Shown here: positions 35,511-44,521 of the stretch, piece after piece
Layout: the number at the start of each line of letters is the position of its first letter
Position numbering within the stretch: position 1 is the stretch's first letter
DNA from: [Clostridium] fimetarium
Lineage (GTDB): Bacteria > Bacillota > Clostridia > Lachnospirales > Lachnospiraceae
Assembly (NCBI RefSeq): GCF_900111235.1
Contig: NZ_FOJI01000007.1
Coordinates: forward strand, 124,001-188,000
Reading direction: 5' to 3'
DNA length: 64,000 nucleotides
Made by a program: the position numbers and the translations under genes
Notes under the pieces: model-generated
The model's database searches: none
What the model saw: only the letters and a program-made list of their open reading frames with translations
Told to the model about the DNA's origin: nothing

Positions 35511-37340
35511 ATGGCTAGAACAGGAGCGGAAATGTTTTCTGGCGGCGGACCAAAGATTCATAAAGGAACAAGTGCAGAGGAAATACTAAGTAATAGTAAA
35601 AGTATTAATAAAAAAGGAACGATACGTCGACTTGGAAAATATTTATTTCGATATAAATTTCTAATGATATTGGCACTAACAATGTCTTTTGCAAGTAATG
35701 TATTTTCACTTCTTGGTCCGAGACTTTCAGGCCTCGCAATTGATAATATTGAAGGTGGTGTAGGAAAGGTTGCATTTGATAAAGTATTCTATTACTGTGG
35801 ACTGATGGCAGCATTTTATATTATTTCTTCAATTTTATCTTATGTTCTTTCTGTTTTAATGGTAAATATCAGCCAGAAGATTATACACAAGATGAGGGAA
35901 GATGTGTTTGGTAGCTTAATGCGGTTGCCAATATCATATTTCGATACACATCAGACAGGTGAAATTTTAAGCAAAATGTCATATGATATTGATACAGTCA
36001 ATACCTCACTTTCTACAGATTTGGTCCAATTATGTACCAGTTTAATTACGGTTGTAGGTTCCTTCGTAATGATGGCATCAATTTCAACAAACCTTTTGTT
36101 TATATTTGTGATTACAATACCAATGTCAATTTTCATTACCAAATTTATTGTTAAAAAGACAAGACCGTTGTTTCGTGAACGTTCAGCATCTCTTGGACGT
36201 ATGAATGGCTTTGTTGAGGAGATGATAGCAGGACAGAAGACTTTAAAAGCCTATAACCAAGAAAATAATACAATCATAAAATTCAAAAAAAAGAATGAAG
36301 ATGCTGTGATGGGATATTATAATGCAGATTATTTCGGAAGCATGACGGGTCCATTTGTTAACTTTATTAATAATTTATCGCTTGCATTAATTACTGTGTT
36401 CGGAGCAATTTTATATATGCAATCAGCAATTTCACTCGGAAATATTTCATCATTTGTACTGTATTCAAGAAAGTTTTCAGGACCGATTAATGAAGCAGCA
36501 AATATAATGGGTGATTTTCAGTCGGCATTAGCTGCAGCTGAGAGAGTATTTAGAGTGATTGATGAGCCCAAAGAAGCTGCAGATATATTTGAAGCAAAGA
36601 CATTAACTGATGTTTTGGGTGAAGTTGATGTTAAAAATGTTGACTTTGGTTATGTCAAAGGAAGACCGATACTAAAGAATCTTAGCTTTCATGCCGAGCC
36701 AGGCAAGTTAGTTGCAATTGTCGGAACAACAGGAGCCGGAAAAACGACAATTATCAATCTCTTAATGAGATTTTACGACATCGACAGCGGTAATATAACT
36801 GTAGATGGCAATAATATATTAGATGTCACAAGAGATAGTCTTAGAAAGTCATATGCAATGGTGCTTCAAGATACGTGGTTGTTTCGAGGAACCGTATTTG
36901 ATAATATTGCCTATGGTAAAGAACATGCAACAATGGAGGAAGTGGTAGAAGCAGCAAAAGCATCCAAGATTCATAATTATATAATTGGTCTGCCACAAGG
37001 ATATGATACGATTCTATCAGAAGAAGGTACGAATATATCAAAAGGTCAAAAACAACTCATAACAATAGCCAGAGCAATGTTATTAGATTCAAACATGCTT
37101 ATCTTAGACGAAGCCACATCTAACGTTGATATAAGAACCGAATCAAAAATCCAGGATGCGATGCGTAGACTGATGAAGGAAAAGACTTGCTTTGTAATAG
37201 CACACAGACTTTCAACAATCCAAAATGCCGATGAAATCTTAGTCGTAAAAGCGGGCAATATCGTCGAGCAAGGGACGCATACAGCTTTGATGGGGAAAAT
37301 GGGGACGTATTATAACATGTACGTATCGCAGTGGAACTGA
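35511..37340 (+). CDS. ABC exporter half-transporter B (catalytic site, degenerate signature)
   Basis: 609 residues from ATG 35511, preceded by AAAGGAG; an upstream GTG at 35502 overlaps the ribosome site. Six membrane spans are followed by Walker A GTTGAGKTT, a signature reading ISKGQKQL instead of LSGGQ, and Walker B LILDEATSNVD with the catalytic Glu. Together with gene A this gives one consensus ATP site (B Walker motifs with A signature) and one degenerate site, as in asymmetric multidrug exporters. The N-terminal ~40 residues are Gly/Lys-rich and cytoplasmic. Confidence 0.92.
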   Translation: MARTGAEMFSGGGPKIHKGTSAEEILSNSKSINKKGTIRRLGKYLFRYKFLMILALTMSFASNVFSLLGPRLSGLAIDNIEGGVGKVAFDKVFYYCGLMAAFYIISSILSYVLSVLMVNISQKIIHKMREDVFGSLMRLPISYFDTHQTGEILSKMSYDIDTVNTSLSTDLVQLCTSLITVVGSFVMMASISTNLLFIFVITIPMSIFITKFIVKKTRPLFRERSASLGRMNGFVEEMIAGQKTLKAYNQENNTIIKFKKKNEDAVMGYYNADYFGSMTGPFVNFINNLSLALITVFGAILYMQSAISLGNISSFVLYSRKFSGPINEAANIMGDFQSALAAAERVFRVIDEPKEAADIFEAKTLTDVLGEVDVKNVDFGYVKGRPILKNLSFHAEPGKLVAIVGTTGAGKTTIINLLMRFYDIDSGNITVDGNNILDVTRDSLRKSYAMVLQDTWLFRGTVFDNIAYGKEHATMEEVVEAAKASKIHNYIIGLPQGYDTILSEEGTNISKGQKQLITIARAMLLDSNMLILDEATSNVDIRTESKIQDAMRRLMKEKTCFVIAHRLSTIQNADEILVVKAGNIVEQGTHTALMGKMGTYYNMYVSQWN

Positions 37341-37740
37341 GGGTGTAGAATGAATATTCATGGTTACATTTTGGGTGGGGCAAGGGCAAATGCGTGGAGA
37401 GATGTATGCATGAATACTCATACAATTTGTCGACCTTTCCTTCAAACAGTATGCTTTGGACTAGACTCAGATGAAAAAACCATGACTGCTGATTTCGGCC
37501 GGTCAGCTGTAAAGCTTATAAGGGTAAATGAATATTCAGGGTTACTCTTTGTGGGGCGCAAAGGGCAAAGCAAGTGTGGGAGGGTGTAGAATGAATATTC
37601 ATATTTGCATTTTAAAGGGCATTAAAGGGCCAACAGGGCGAGAGAATGTATTGGGGGAGCATACAACTACATTCCGAATGCTTTGCGCATCTAAGGGCAA
37701 GCGAGGGAGTGTAGAATGAATATTAATTTATGTTTTAAAG
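37341..37740. repeat. Cluster of partial repeats without a gene
   Basis: About 400 bp carrying four copies of a motif close to GGGTGTAGAATGAATATTCAT (near 37342, 37526, 37582 and 37706), each followed by GGGCAAA/GGGCAT-type sequence. ATGAATATTCAT is a perfect 12-bp palindrome. The motif resembles the outer end of the palindromic element (compare 10745-10765), so these look like nested remnants. Short open frames here of 60-80 codons lack ribosome sites and are not called. Together with the next copy, the gap between the ABC genes and rel holds 794 bp without a gene. Confidence 0.65.
37431..37515 (+). repeat. Decayed copy of the palindromic element
   Basis: CCTTTCCTTCAAACAGTATG, then ACTCAGATGAAAAA, then CTGCTGATTTCGGCCGGTC follow the order of the core in copy 1 (same orientation) with an internal deletion. 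The flanks still begin with TGAATAYTCAT in inverted orientation. Confidence 0.55.
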
Positions 37741-37759
37741 CCGCTCAACGAAGTAAACG

Positions 37760-37943
37760 GTGAATAGTAATTTATAATTATGCATTTCGCCGTAGACCGG
37801 CTGAAAGCAGTGTTCATATTTTTTCCAAGACTCAGATGAAAGATCGAACGAAGTGAGATTTTTCATCATCCCTGAGGCTTGCAAAAAAATATACTGCTTG
37901 AAGGAAAGGCAGGCGAAATGCATAATTATAAATTACTATTCAC
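37760..37943. repeat. Palindromic ~183-bp element, copy 2
   Basis: Perfect 32-bp inverted repeats (37760-37791 and 37912-37943) enclose a core with ACCGGCTGAAAGCAG, AGACTCAGATGAAA, TTTTCATCATCCCTGAGG and CTGCTTGAAGGAAAGGC. Inner pairing CTCAG-ATGAAA/TTTCAT-CTGAG is preserved in copy 1 as CTCAG-ATAAAAA/TTTTTAT-CTGAG, a compensatory change. It is in the opposite orientation to copy 1, 184 bp versus 182 bp. Confidence 0.85.
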
Positions 37944-38070
37944 TCACCACCTCCCGATAGCTTTAAACCATAACTTAATATTCATCGCTACATTTTCAAG
38001 CGAATTTAACACGAAAAGATGATATATGTACTTATTATAATGCGGTTTTCACAGGATTCTTGTTTGGGAC

Positions 38071-38099
38071 TTGCAATATCGCATTATTGCCATTATAAT
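38071..38099 (+). promoter_or_regulatory. Promoter of rel
   Basis: TTGCAA (38071-38076), a 17-nt spacer and a perfect TATAAT (38094-38099). Transcription would start near 38106, upstream of ATG 38135, so in-frame TTG 38099 cannot be the translational start. Confidence 0.75.
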
Positions 38100-38134
38100 T
38101 GTATGAAAGTTCTATACGAGAAAGCGGGTGTGAA

Positions 38135-40426
38135 ATGTCAGAAGAAACAGATGAGAAGAAGACTTTAGAAGATGGCACAGAAATTTCAATTAAGTCACCA
38201 GTGGATTTCGTGAGTCAAGATGTGCTATATAATGAACTTGTAGAGTGTATAAAAAAATATCATCCCTCAACTGATTTTTCACAGATCAGGAAAGCATATG
38301 AAATTGCTAATAATGCACATAAGGGACAATTAAGAAAATCGGGTGAACCATATATAATTCATCCTCTTTCTGTTGCAATTATCCTAGCGGAATTAGAGCT
38401 TGATAAAGAGACTATTGTTGCAGGTCTTTTACATGATGTAGTAGAAGATACTTCTATTACGACGGAACAAATAACAAAAGAATTTGGTAATGAAGTTGCA
38501 CTTCTCGTAGATGGTGTTACGAAGTTGACACAGTTAAGCTATGATAATGATAAGATTGAAGTCCAGGCAGAGAACTTACGAAAGATGTTTCTTGCAATGG
38601 CAAAGGATATCAGAGTAATTCTTATAAAACTAGCGGATAGACTTCATAATATGAGAACGATGCAGTATCAAACGCCAGCAAAACAAATTGAAAAATCTAG
38701 AGAAACAATGGATATATATGCACCAATCGCTCATAGACTTGGTATTTCTAAAATCAAAGTTGAGCTCGATGATTTATCAATGCAGTATTTGCATCCAGAT
38801 GTATACAAGGATTTGGCTGATAAAATTGCATTAAGTAAAAATCAAAGAGAAGCATTTGTAAAAGAAATAATAGAAGAAGTAGGAACACATATTGAGAGTG
38901 CTGGCATTGAGTGTCACATTGATGGACGTGTAAAGCATTTCTTTAGTATATATAGAAAAATGATAAATCAAGATAAGACATTAGATCAGATATATGATTT
39001 GTTTGCAGTTAGAATTAAAGTTGAGACAGTAAAAGATTGTTATGCAGCATTAGGTATCATACATGAAATGTATAAGCCAATTCCTGGGCGTTTCAAGGAT
39101 TATATTGCTATGCCTAAACCCAATATGTATCAATCACTGCATACAACTTTAATTTCATCAAGTGGTCAGCCCTTTGAAATTCAGATTAGAACCTATGAAA
39201 TGCACAGAACTGCTGAATATGGTATTGCAGCCCATTGGAAATATAAAGAGGGCAATACTGGTGAAGGCAGTGAAAAGAGTGAAGAAGCGAAACTTAGCTG
39301 GCTTAGACAAATACTTGAGTGGCAGAAAGATATGTCTGATAATAAGGAGTTTTTGACATCCATAAAAAATGATTTGAATTTATTTTCAGATAATGTATAT
39401 TGCTTTACACCTTCAGGTGATGTTAAAAACCTACCAAACGGTTCCACACCAATCGATTTCGCTTACAGTATTCATAGTGCTGTAGGTAATAAAATGGTTG
39501 GGTCTAGAGTGAATGGTAAGCTTGTTACAATTGATTATTTGATAAAAAGCGGTGATAGAATTGAGATTATTACTTCTCAGAATTCTAAGGGACCAAGTAG
39601 AGATTGGTTAAAAATTGTTAAGAGCACTCAGGCTAGAAATAAGATAAATCAGTGGTTCAAGCAAGAATTAAAAGAAGATAATATAATAAAAGGCAAAGAG
39701 TTAATTGATAAATATGCCAAGGGGAAAGGTCTTCAACTTTCCGATTATACAAAAGCTGAATATGTAGAGAAGACACTTACAAAATATGGGTTTAGAGACT
39801 GGGAATCCCTTCTTGCGTCAGTTGGACATGGCGGTTTAAAAGAAGGCCAGGTAGTTAATAAATTAGTTGAAGAATTTGATAAAAAGAAAAAGGCTTCCAT
39901 TACGGATAAAGATATACTTGATTCACATTCAGAGCAAATAGAAAAAACAAGTACGCCAACGAAGCATTCTAAGAGTGGAATTGTAGTTAGAGGCATTCAT
40001 GATGTTGCAGTAAGATATTCAAAATGCTGTAGTGCTGTTCCTGGTGATGAAATAGTAGGCTTTGTTACAAGAGGCCGAGGAATTTCAATCCATAGAACTG
40101 ATTGCATCAACGTACTGAATCTTCCAGAAAGTGAAAGAGAAAGACTAATTGACGCTGAATGGCAGAAAACAGAAGCGACAGGTGAGAAGTACACAGCCGA
40201 AATCAAGATGTTTGCAAATAACAGAAAAGCTTTGATTGTAGATATTTCAAGGATATTTACAGAGAGTAATATAGATGTGAAATCAATGAATTGTAGAGTA
40301 AATAAGCATGATAAAGCTACAATCAGTGTTGGATTTGATATTCATTGCAAAGATGAATTGCAAAAAATAGTTGATAAGCTAAGAAATATTGAAGGTGTAG
40401 TTGATATTATAAGAACTACAGGTTGA
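38135..40426 (+). CDS. rel: Bifunctional (p)ppGpp synthetase/hydrolase
   Basis: Makes and degrades the stringent-response alarmone. From ATG 38135 (GGGTG upstream) it has 763 residues. The HD hydrolase domain is intact (GLLHDVVEDT). The synthetase domain contains GRFKDYIAMPKPNMYQSLH; the RFKD motif is the version found in bifunctional Rel enzymes rather than in synthetase-only RelA. TGS (VYCFTPSGDVKNLPNGSTPIDFAY), a zinc-finger/helical region (CCSAVPGDEIVGFVTRGRG) and a C-terminal ACT domain follow. The next gene overlaps the stop codon, so a downstream operon is likely. Confidence 0.96.
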   Translation: MSEETDEKKTLEDGTEISIKSPVDFVSQDVLYNELVECIKKYHPSTDFSQIRKAYEIANNAHKGQLRKSGEPYIIHPLSVAIILAELELDKETIVAGLLHDVVEDTSITTEQITKEFGNEVALLVDGVTKLTQLSYDNDKIEVQAENLRKMFLAMAKDIRVILIKLADRLHNMRTMQYQTPAKQIEKSRETMDIYAPIAHRLGISKIKVELDDLSMQYLHPDVYKDLADKIALSKNQREAFVKEIIEEVGTHIESAGIECHIDGRVKHFFSIYRKMINQDKTLDQIYDLFAVRIKVETVKDCYAALGIIHEMYKPIPGRFKDYIAMPKPNMYQSLHTTLISSSGQPFEIQIRTYEMHRTAEYGIAAHWKYKEGNTGEGSEKSEEAKLSWLRQILEWQKDMSDNKEFLTSIKNDLNLFSDNVYCFTPSGDVKNLPNGSTPIDFAYSIHSAVGNKMVGSRVNGKLVTIDYLIKSGDRIEIITSQNSKGPSRDWLKIVKSTQARNKINQWFKQELKEDNIIKGKELIDKYAKGKGLQLSDYTKAEYVEKTLTKYGFRDWESLLASVGHGGLKEGQVVNKLVEEFDKKKKASITDKDILDSHSEQIEKTSTPTKHSKSGIVVRGIHDVAVRYSKCCSAVPGDEIVGFVTRGRGISIHRTDCINVLNLPESERERLIDAEWQKTEATGEKYTAEIKMFANNRKALIVDISRIFTESNIDVKSMNCRVNKHDKATISVGFDIHCKDELQKIVDKLRNIEGVVDIIRTTG

Positions 40427-41091
40427 TGATAGCGGAAAGGTATGGTCACATTATGGACGAAAATAAAATTAGAATAATTACGAAGGTGCTTGGATCAGTA
40501 AGTACTAATTGCTATTTCATAGTAAATGTATCGACAAAGGATACAATTATTATTGACCCGGCGGATAGTCCAGCGACAATCAAATCCGTAATTTCAGAAA
40601 ACGGGTTAAAGCCGCAAGCTATTTTACTTACACATGGTCATTTTGACCATATTTTGGCCGCGAATCAGATTAAAGAAAAATTCAATATACCTGTAATTGC
40701 CTGTGATAAAGAAAAGAATATCATTGAGAATAGTAGTTTTAATTTATCCTCATCTTTTGGAGCAAACGTTCAACTGAAGGCCGACGAATATGTGCAAGAT
40801 GGAACATTATTAAATATTGCTGGATTTTCGATAAAAGTAATTCATACACCGGGTCATACCGAAGGCAGTGTTTGTTATTACTTTTTAAACGAAGATATTC
40901 TAATCAGTGGTGATACATTATTTAATGAATCTGTAGGTCGAAGTGATTTTCCAACAGGAAGTGCATCACAGCTTATACGTTCAGTAAAAGAAAAATTGCT
41001 CATATTACCCGGAAAAACAATCGTGTATCCGGGCCATGGAGACTCGACTACGATTGAATATGAAAAAAAGTACAACCCATTTTGCCAATGA
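40426..41091 (+). CDS. MBL-fold hydrolase (glyoxalase II-like)
   Basis: A metallo-beta-lactamase-fold hydrolase, 221 residues if started at ATG 40426, which overlaps the rel stop (TGATG) and suggests translational coupling. ATG 40453 is an alternative. The metal motif THGHFDH is intact, with further ligands in IHTPGHTEGS, ISGDTLF and YPGHGD. The family includes hydroxyacylglutathione hydrolases and related thioesterases. The rel-MBL-hemZ order is common in Clostridia. Confidence 0.9.
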   Translation: MIAERYGHIMDENKIRIITKVLGSVSTNCYFIVNVSTKDTIIIDPADSPATIKSVISENGLKPQAILLTHGHFDHILAANQIKEKFNIPVIACDKEKNIIENSSFNLSSSFGANVQLKADEYVQDGTLLNIAGFSIKVIHTPGHTEGSVCYYFLNEDILISGDTLFNESVGRSDFPTGSASQLIRSVKEKLLILPGKTIVYPGHGDSTTIEYEKKYNPFCQ

Positions 41092-41097
41092 GGTTTA

Positions 41098-42513
41098 GTG
41101 AAGGACAAAAATTATATGATTTATATTAAAATAGAGGACTTAGATTTTTATGACGATGCAAATATTCTAGTAAAATCTTTTTATCCAAGAACAGAAGTGA
41201 CATCAAAGCCAATTGATGATGCTGAACTTACGATTGAAGTTGAATCACCAGTAATTGATGGTAGAAGTAAGGGAGAAATTCATGATGAATTCAAAGAAAA
41301 ACTATATTTGCAATTAGTGAAATTAACAGGAAAAACATTGCCTTGGGGAAATGTAACAGGAGTACGACCAAGTAAAGTTGTGGTAAAAATGTTCAATAAT
41401 GGCGTTCCTGAATCAGATATAAGAAAATTCTATAGAGAAGAACATTTTGTAAGTGAGGAAAAAATTGATTTAGCGGTGGTAGTGGCAAAGAAAGAACTTG
41501 AGATACTAAAAAGTATAGACTATATTAAAGGTTATAGTTTATACATTGGAATTCCATTTTGCCCAACTACATGTTTGTATTGCTCATTTACCTCATTTTC
41601 ATTAGCAATATGGCAAAAAGAAGTAGACAATTATTTAGATGCGTTAATCAAGGAAATGCAGTTTGTTTCTGACAGCATGAAGGATAGAAGGTTAGACACG
41701 ATATATTTTGGAGGTGGAACGCCAACTACTCTTTCCGCGCAACAATTAGACAGATTACTTACTGCCTTAGAAAATAATTTTAATGTTGAGCACGTTTACG
41801 AATTAACGGTAGAGGCAGGTCGCCCTGACAGTATTACATTGGAAAAATTATTGGTTTTGAAGTCTCATAAAGTAGGTAGAATTTCGATTAATCCTCAAAC
41901 GATGAATCAGAAAACGCTTGATATTATTGGTAGACGTCATACGGTTCAACAGATTATAGATTCATTTAAAATGGCAAGAGACAATGGATTTGATAATATT
42001 AACATGGATTTGATTTTGGGACTTCCAGGTGAAGACGAAGCAATGATTCATTATACATTAGAACAAATTAAGAAATTAAGCCCAGATAGCCTTACAATTC
42101 ATTCACTTGCAATAAAACGTGCTGCGGCGATTAATATTTTAAAAGAGAAATATAAGAATGTATCAATTGTTAATACGGATGAAATCGTTGCGATGACAGC
42201 AGCATATGCAAAAGAAATGGGACTTGAACCGTATTATATGTATCGTCAGAAAAATATGGCTGGTAATTTCGAAAATGTGGGCTATTCTAAACCAGGAAAA
42301 GAATGCATTTATAATGTTCTAATTATGGAGGAGAAGCAGACAATAATAGCAGTTGGTGCAGGCGGTGCCTCAAAGGTTATTTTTTATAGTGAAGATGGCA
42401 ACTATGATAGAGTTGAAAGAATAGAAAATGTAAAAGATGTAAGAAATTATATAGATAGAATTGATGAGATGATTGATAGAAAACGTAAATTTTTCGCAGA
42501 AAACAGTTTCTAA
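41098..42513 (+). CDS. hemZ: Coproporphyrinogen dehydrogenase-like radical-SAM protein
   Basis: A HemN/HemZ-type radical-SAM protein of 471 residues. The cluster motif is CPTTCLYCSF, and DTIYFGGGTPTTLSAQQLDRLL, VGRISINPQTMN and NMDLILGLPGEDE are family segments. A ~155-residue N-terminal domain precedes the radical-SAM core, as in HemZ. The start GTG at 41098 is four bases after GAGG; ATG 41116 is an alternative. It follows the MBL gene by six bases. Whether it truly makes heme is uncertain, since no other heme gene is in the window. Confidence 0.85.
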   Translation: MKDKNYMIYIKIEDLDFYDDANILVKSFYPRTEVTSKPIDDAELTIEVESPVIDGRSKGEIHDEFKEKLYLQLVKLTGKTLPWGNVTGVRPSKVVVKMFNNGVPESDIRKFYREEHFVSEEKIDLAVVVAKKELEILKSIDYIKGYSLYIGIPFCPTTCLYCSFTSFSLAIWQKEVDNYLDALIKEMQFVSDSMKDRRLDTIYFGGGTPTTLSAQQLDRLLTALENNFNVEHVYELTVEAGRPDSITLEKLLVLKSHKVGRISINPQTMNQKTLDIIGRRHTVQQIIDSFKMARDNGFDNINMDLILGLPGEDEAMIHYTLEQIKKLSPDSLTIHSLAIKRAAAINILKEKYKNVSIVNTDEIVAMTAAYAKEMGLEPYYMYRQKNMAGNFENVGYSKPGKECIYNVLIMEEKQTIIAVGAGGASKVIFYSEDGNYDRVERIENVKDVRNYIDRIDEMIDRKRKFFAENSF

Positions 42514-42546
42514 TTAATTGGTTAGAGTTAGAGGGGAAATTGAGTA

Positions 42547-43233
42547 ATGGATAAACAAAAGAAAGTAAATAATCAGTATATCGGCGGGACAGCAGTGAAT
42601 CGTGTTAAGTTGAATAATAATGTAAATGATTATAAACAGAAAAAAAATAATTATATGTGGAACGATTTTAAGGATGGAATTTCACATGGAATATTAGTAA
42701 GTAATCTTGCATATTCGCTTGCAAAAGCTATGAAGTTAGAAGAAGCAGAGTGTTACGATTTGGCATTAGCTGGATTACTTCATGATATTGGAAAACTTGA
42801 ACTTTCGCAGTATTTGTATGGAAGAAATAACGATGGACTTTCAATTGAAGAAATGAAATATATGAGAATGCATTCTAAATTAAGTTATGATTTGCTTTTA
42901 GATTATCATTATTCAGATAATTTAATGGAAACAGTACTTAGACATCATGAGTGCTATGATGGAAGTGGATATCCAGATAATTTACAAGGTGAAGAAATTC
43001 CACTTGGAGCAAGGATTATAAGAGTGGTTGATGAATTTGCGGCGTTGATTGCGGACAGACCTTACAGAAAGGCATTCGACATAGATACTGCTGTGGATAT
43101 CATGATAGAAGAAGTTAAAAATATGGATATGGTTGTCTTTATTACTTTTCAGAGAATGATACACGAACCGGAAACATTACAATTGATTGAAAAAAGTAAA
43201 ATCGAAATAAATGATATAGATTTGGAGGATTAG
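42547..43233 (+). CDS. HD-GYP domain phosphohydrolase
   Basis: 228 residues with the motifs of HD-GYP cyclic di-GMP phosphodiesterases: LLHDIGKLELSQYLY, HSKLSYDLL, VLRHHECYDGSGYPDNLQG and GARIIRVVDEFAALIADRPY. The N-terminal ~40 residues are polar and there is no sensor domain. It could oppose the diguanylate cyclase at 6663, but that is inference. It lies 33 bp after hemZ and 5 bp before hisS. Confidence 0.85.
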   Translation: MDKQKKVNNQYIGGTAVNRVKLNNNVNDYKQKKNNYMWNDFKDGISHGILVSNLAYSLAKAMKLEEAECYDLALAGLLHDIGKLELSQYLYGRNNDGLSIEEMKYMRMHSKLSYDLLLDYHYSDNLMETVLRHHECYDGSGYPDNLQGEEIPLGARIIRVVDEFAALIADRPYRKAFDIDTAVDIMIEEVKNMDMVVFITFQRMIHEPETLQLIEKSKIEINDIDLED

Positions 43234-43238
43234 CAGTT

Positions 43239-44498
43239 ATGGCACTCAGTAAGAAGCCTGTAACAGGTATGAAAGACATTTTACCAGCGGAGATGCAGAT
43301 AAGAGATTACGTAATTGGTGTAATAAAAGATACCTATGGTGATTTTGGATTTACACCGATAGAGACACCTTGTATGGAAAATATAGAAAATTTAAGTAGC
43401 AAGCAGGGCGGAGAAAATGAAAAACTCATATTCAAGGTATTAAAACGTGGAGAAAAGCTGAACCTTGAAACTGCAAAGACAGAAGCTGACCTTGTAGATA
43501 CGGGGCTTAGATATGATTTGACGGTTCCACTAGTTCGATTCTATTCAAATAATGCAAGCCAGCTTCCTACTCCATTTAAAGCACTACAAATTGGAAATGT
43601 GTGGAGAGCTGACAGACCGCAAAGAGGTCGTTATCGTCAGTTTATGCAGTGTGATATTGATATTTTGGGAGAGCCAAGTAATCTTGCAGAAATTGAGCTT
43701 ATTCTCGCAACAACAACAACGCTTGGAAAACTTGGATTCAAGGATTTCCAGATTCGTATCAATGAACGAAGAATCCTTAAGGCAATGGCGGCGTATAGTG
43801 GATTTTCAGAAGAAAATTATGATACCGTATTTATTATTCTAGATAAGATGGACAAGATAGGTCTTGACGGAGTTGCTACTGAATTAGAAAGCAGTGGATT
43901 TGATAAGACAAGCATAGATAAATACGTGGCATTATTCAAAGGTGTTGATAATGCGCAGAATGGTGTGGCTTATCTTGCACATGAACTGGTTGGTTTTCTT
44001 GAAAAAGAAGTAGAAGAAAGTCTTGCTGAAATTATTGAAAGTGTCGAAACTACAAAGGCAGCAAAATTCGAAATAATATTTGACCCAACATTAGTGAGGG
44101 GCATGTCTTATTATACAGGAACTATTTTTGAAATTTCTATCCCTGAGTTTGGTGGAAGTTGTGGCGGCGGTGGACGTTATGATAAGATGGTAGGAAATTT
44201 CACGGGAAGTGATGTTCCTGCGTGCGGATTTTCAATTGGATTTGAACGGATTGTATTACTACTTCTTGAAAGTGGCTTTCAGATACCTACTGAATCAAAG
44301 AAAATCGCATATCTTTTGGAAAAAGGCATCGCGGGAAAAGCTTTGTGTAATGTAATTGAAGAAGCGCAAAATGCAAGAAAGAATGGCGAAAAAGTTCTTG
44401 TAGTTAGAATGAATAAAAATAAAAAATTTCAAAAAGAACAACTTATACAACAAGGCTATGAAGAATTCAAGGAATTCTATAATGACCCGTTAAACTAA
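43239..44498 (+). CDS. hisS: Histidyl-tRNA synthetase
   Basis: A class II synthetase that charges tRNA-His. Signatures: motif 2 region VWRADRPQRGRYRQFMQCD, substrate site LVRGMSYYTGTIFE, and GGGGRYDKMVGNF, with motif 3 at PACGFSIGFERI. The 419-residue length and C-terminal anticodon-binding domain are normal. It starts 5 bp after the HD-GYP gene behind GGAGG and precedes aspS by 23 bp, the usual Firmicute pair. Confidence 0.97.
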   Translation: MALSKKPVTGMKDILPAEMQIRDYVIGVIKDTYGDFGFTPIETPCMENIENLSSKQGGENEKLIFKVLKRGEKLNLETAKTEADLVDTGLRYDLTVPLVRFYSNNASQLPTPFKALQIGNVWRADRPQRGRYRQFMQCDIDILGEPSNLAEIELILATTTTLGKLGFKDFQIRINERRILKAMAAYSGFSEENYDTVFIILDKMDKIGLDGVATELESSGFDKTSIDKYVALFKGVDNAQNGVAYLAHELVGFLEKEVEESLAEIIESVETTKAAKFEIIFDPTLVRGMSYYTGTIFEISIPEFGGSCGGGGRYDKMVGNFTGSDVPACGFSIGFERIVLLLLESGFQIPTESKKIAYLLEKGIAGKALCNVIEEAQNARKNGEKVLVVRMNKNKKFQKEQLIQQGYEEFKEFYNDPLN

Positions 44499-44521
44499 GA
44501 GATATTTATAAGGAGGAAAAA

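Noticed and set aside
37350-37719. Overlapping 60-80-codon frames in the repeat cluster before rel
   Set aside because: They start within repeated ATGAATATTCAT motifs without ribosome sites and share sequence only because of the repeats.
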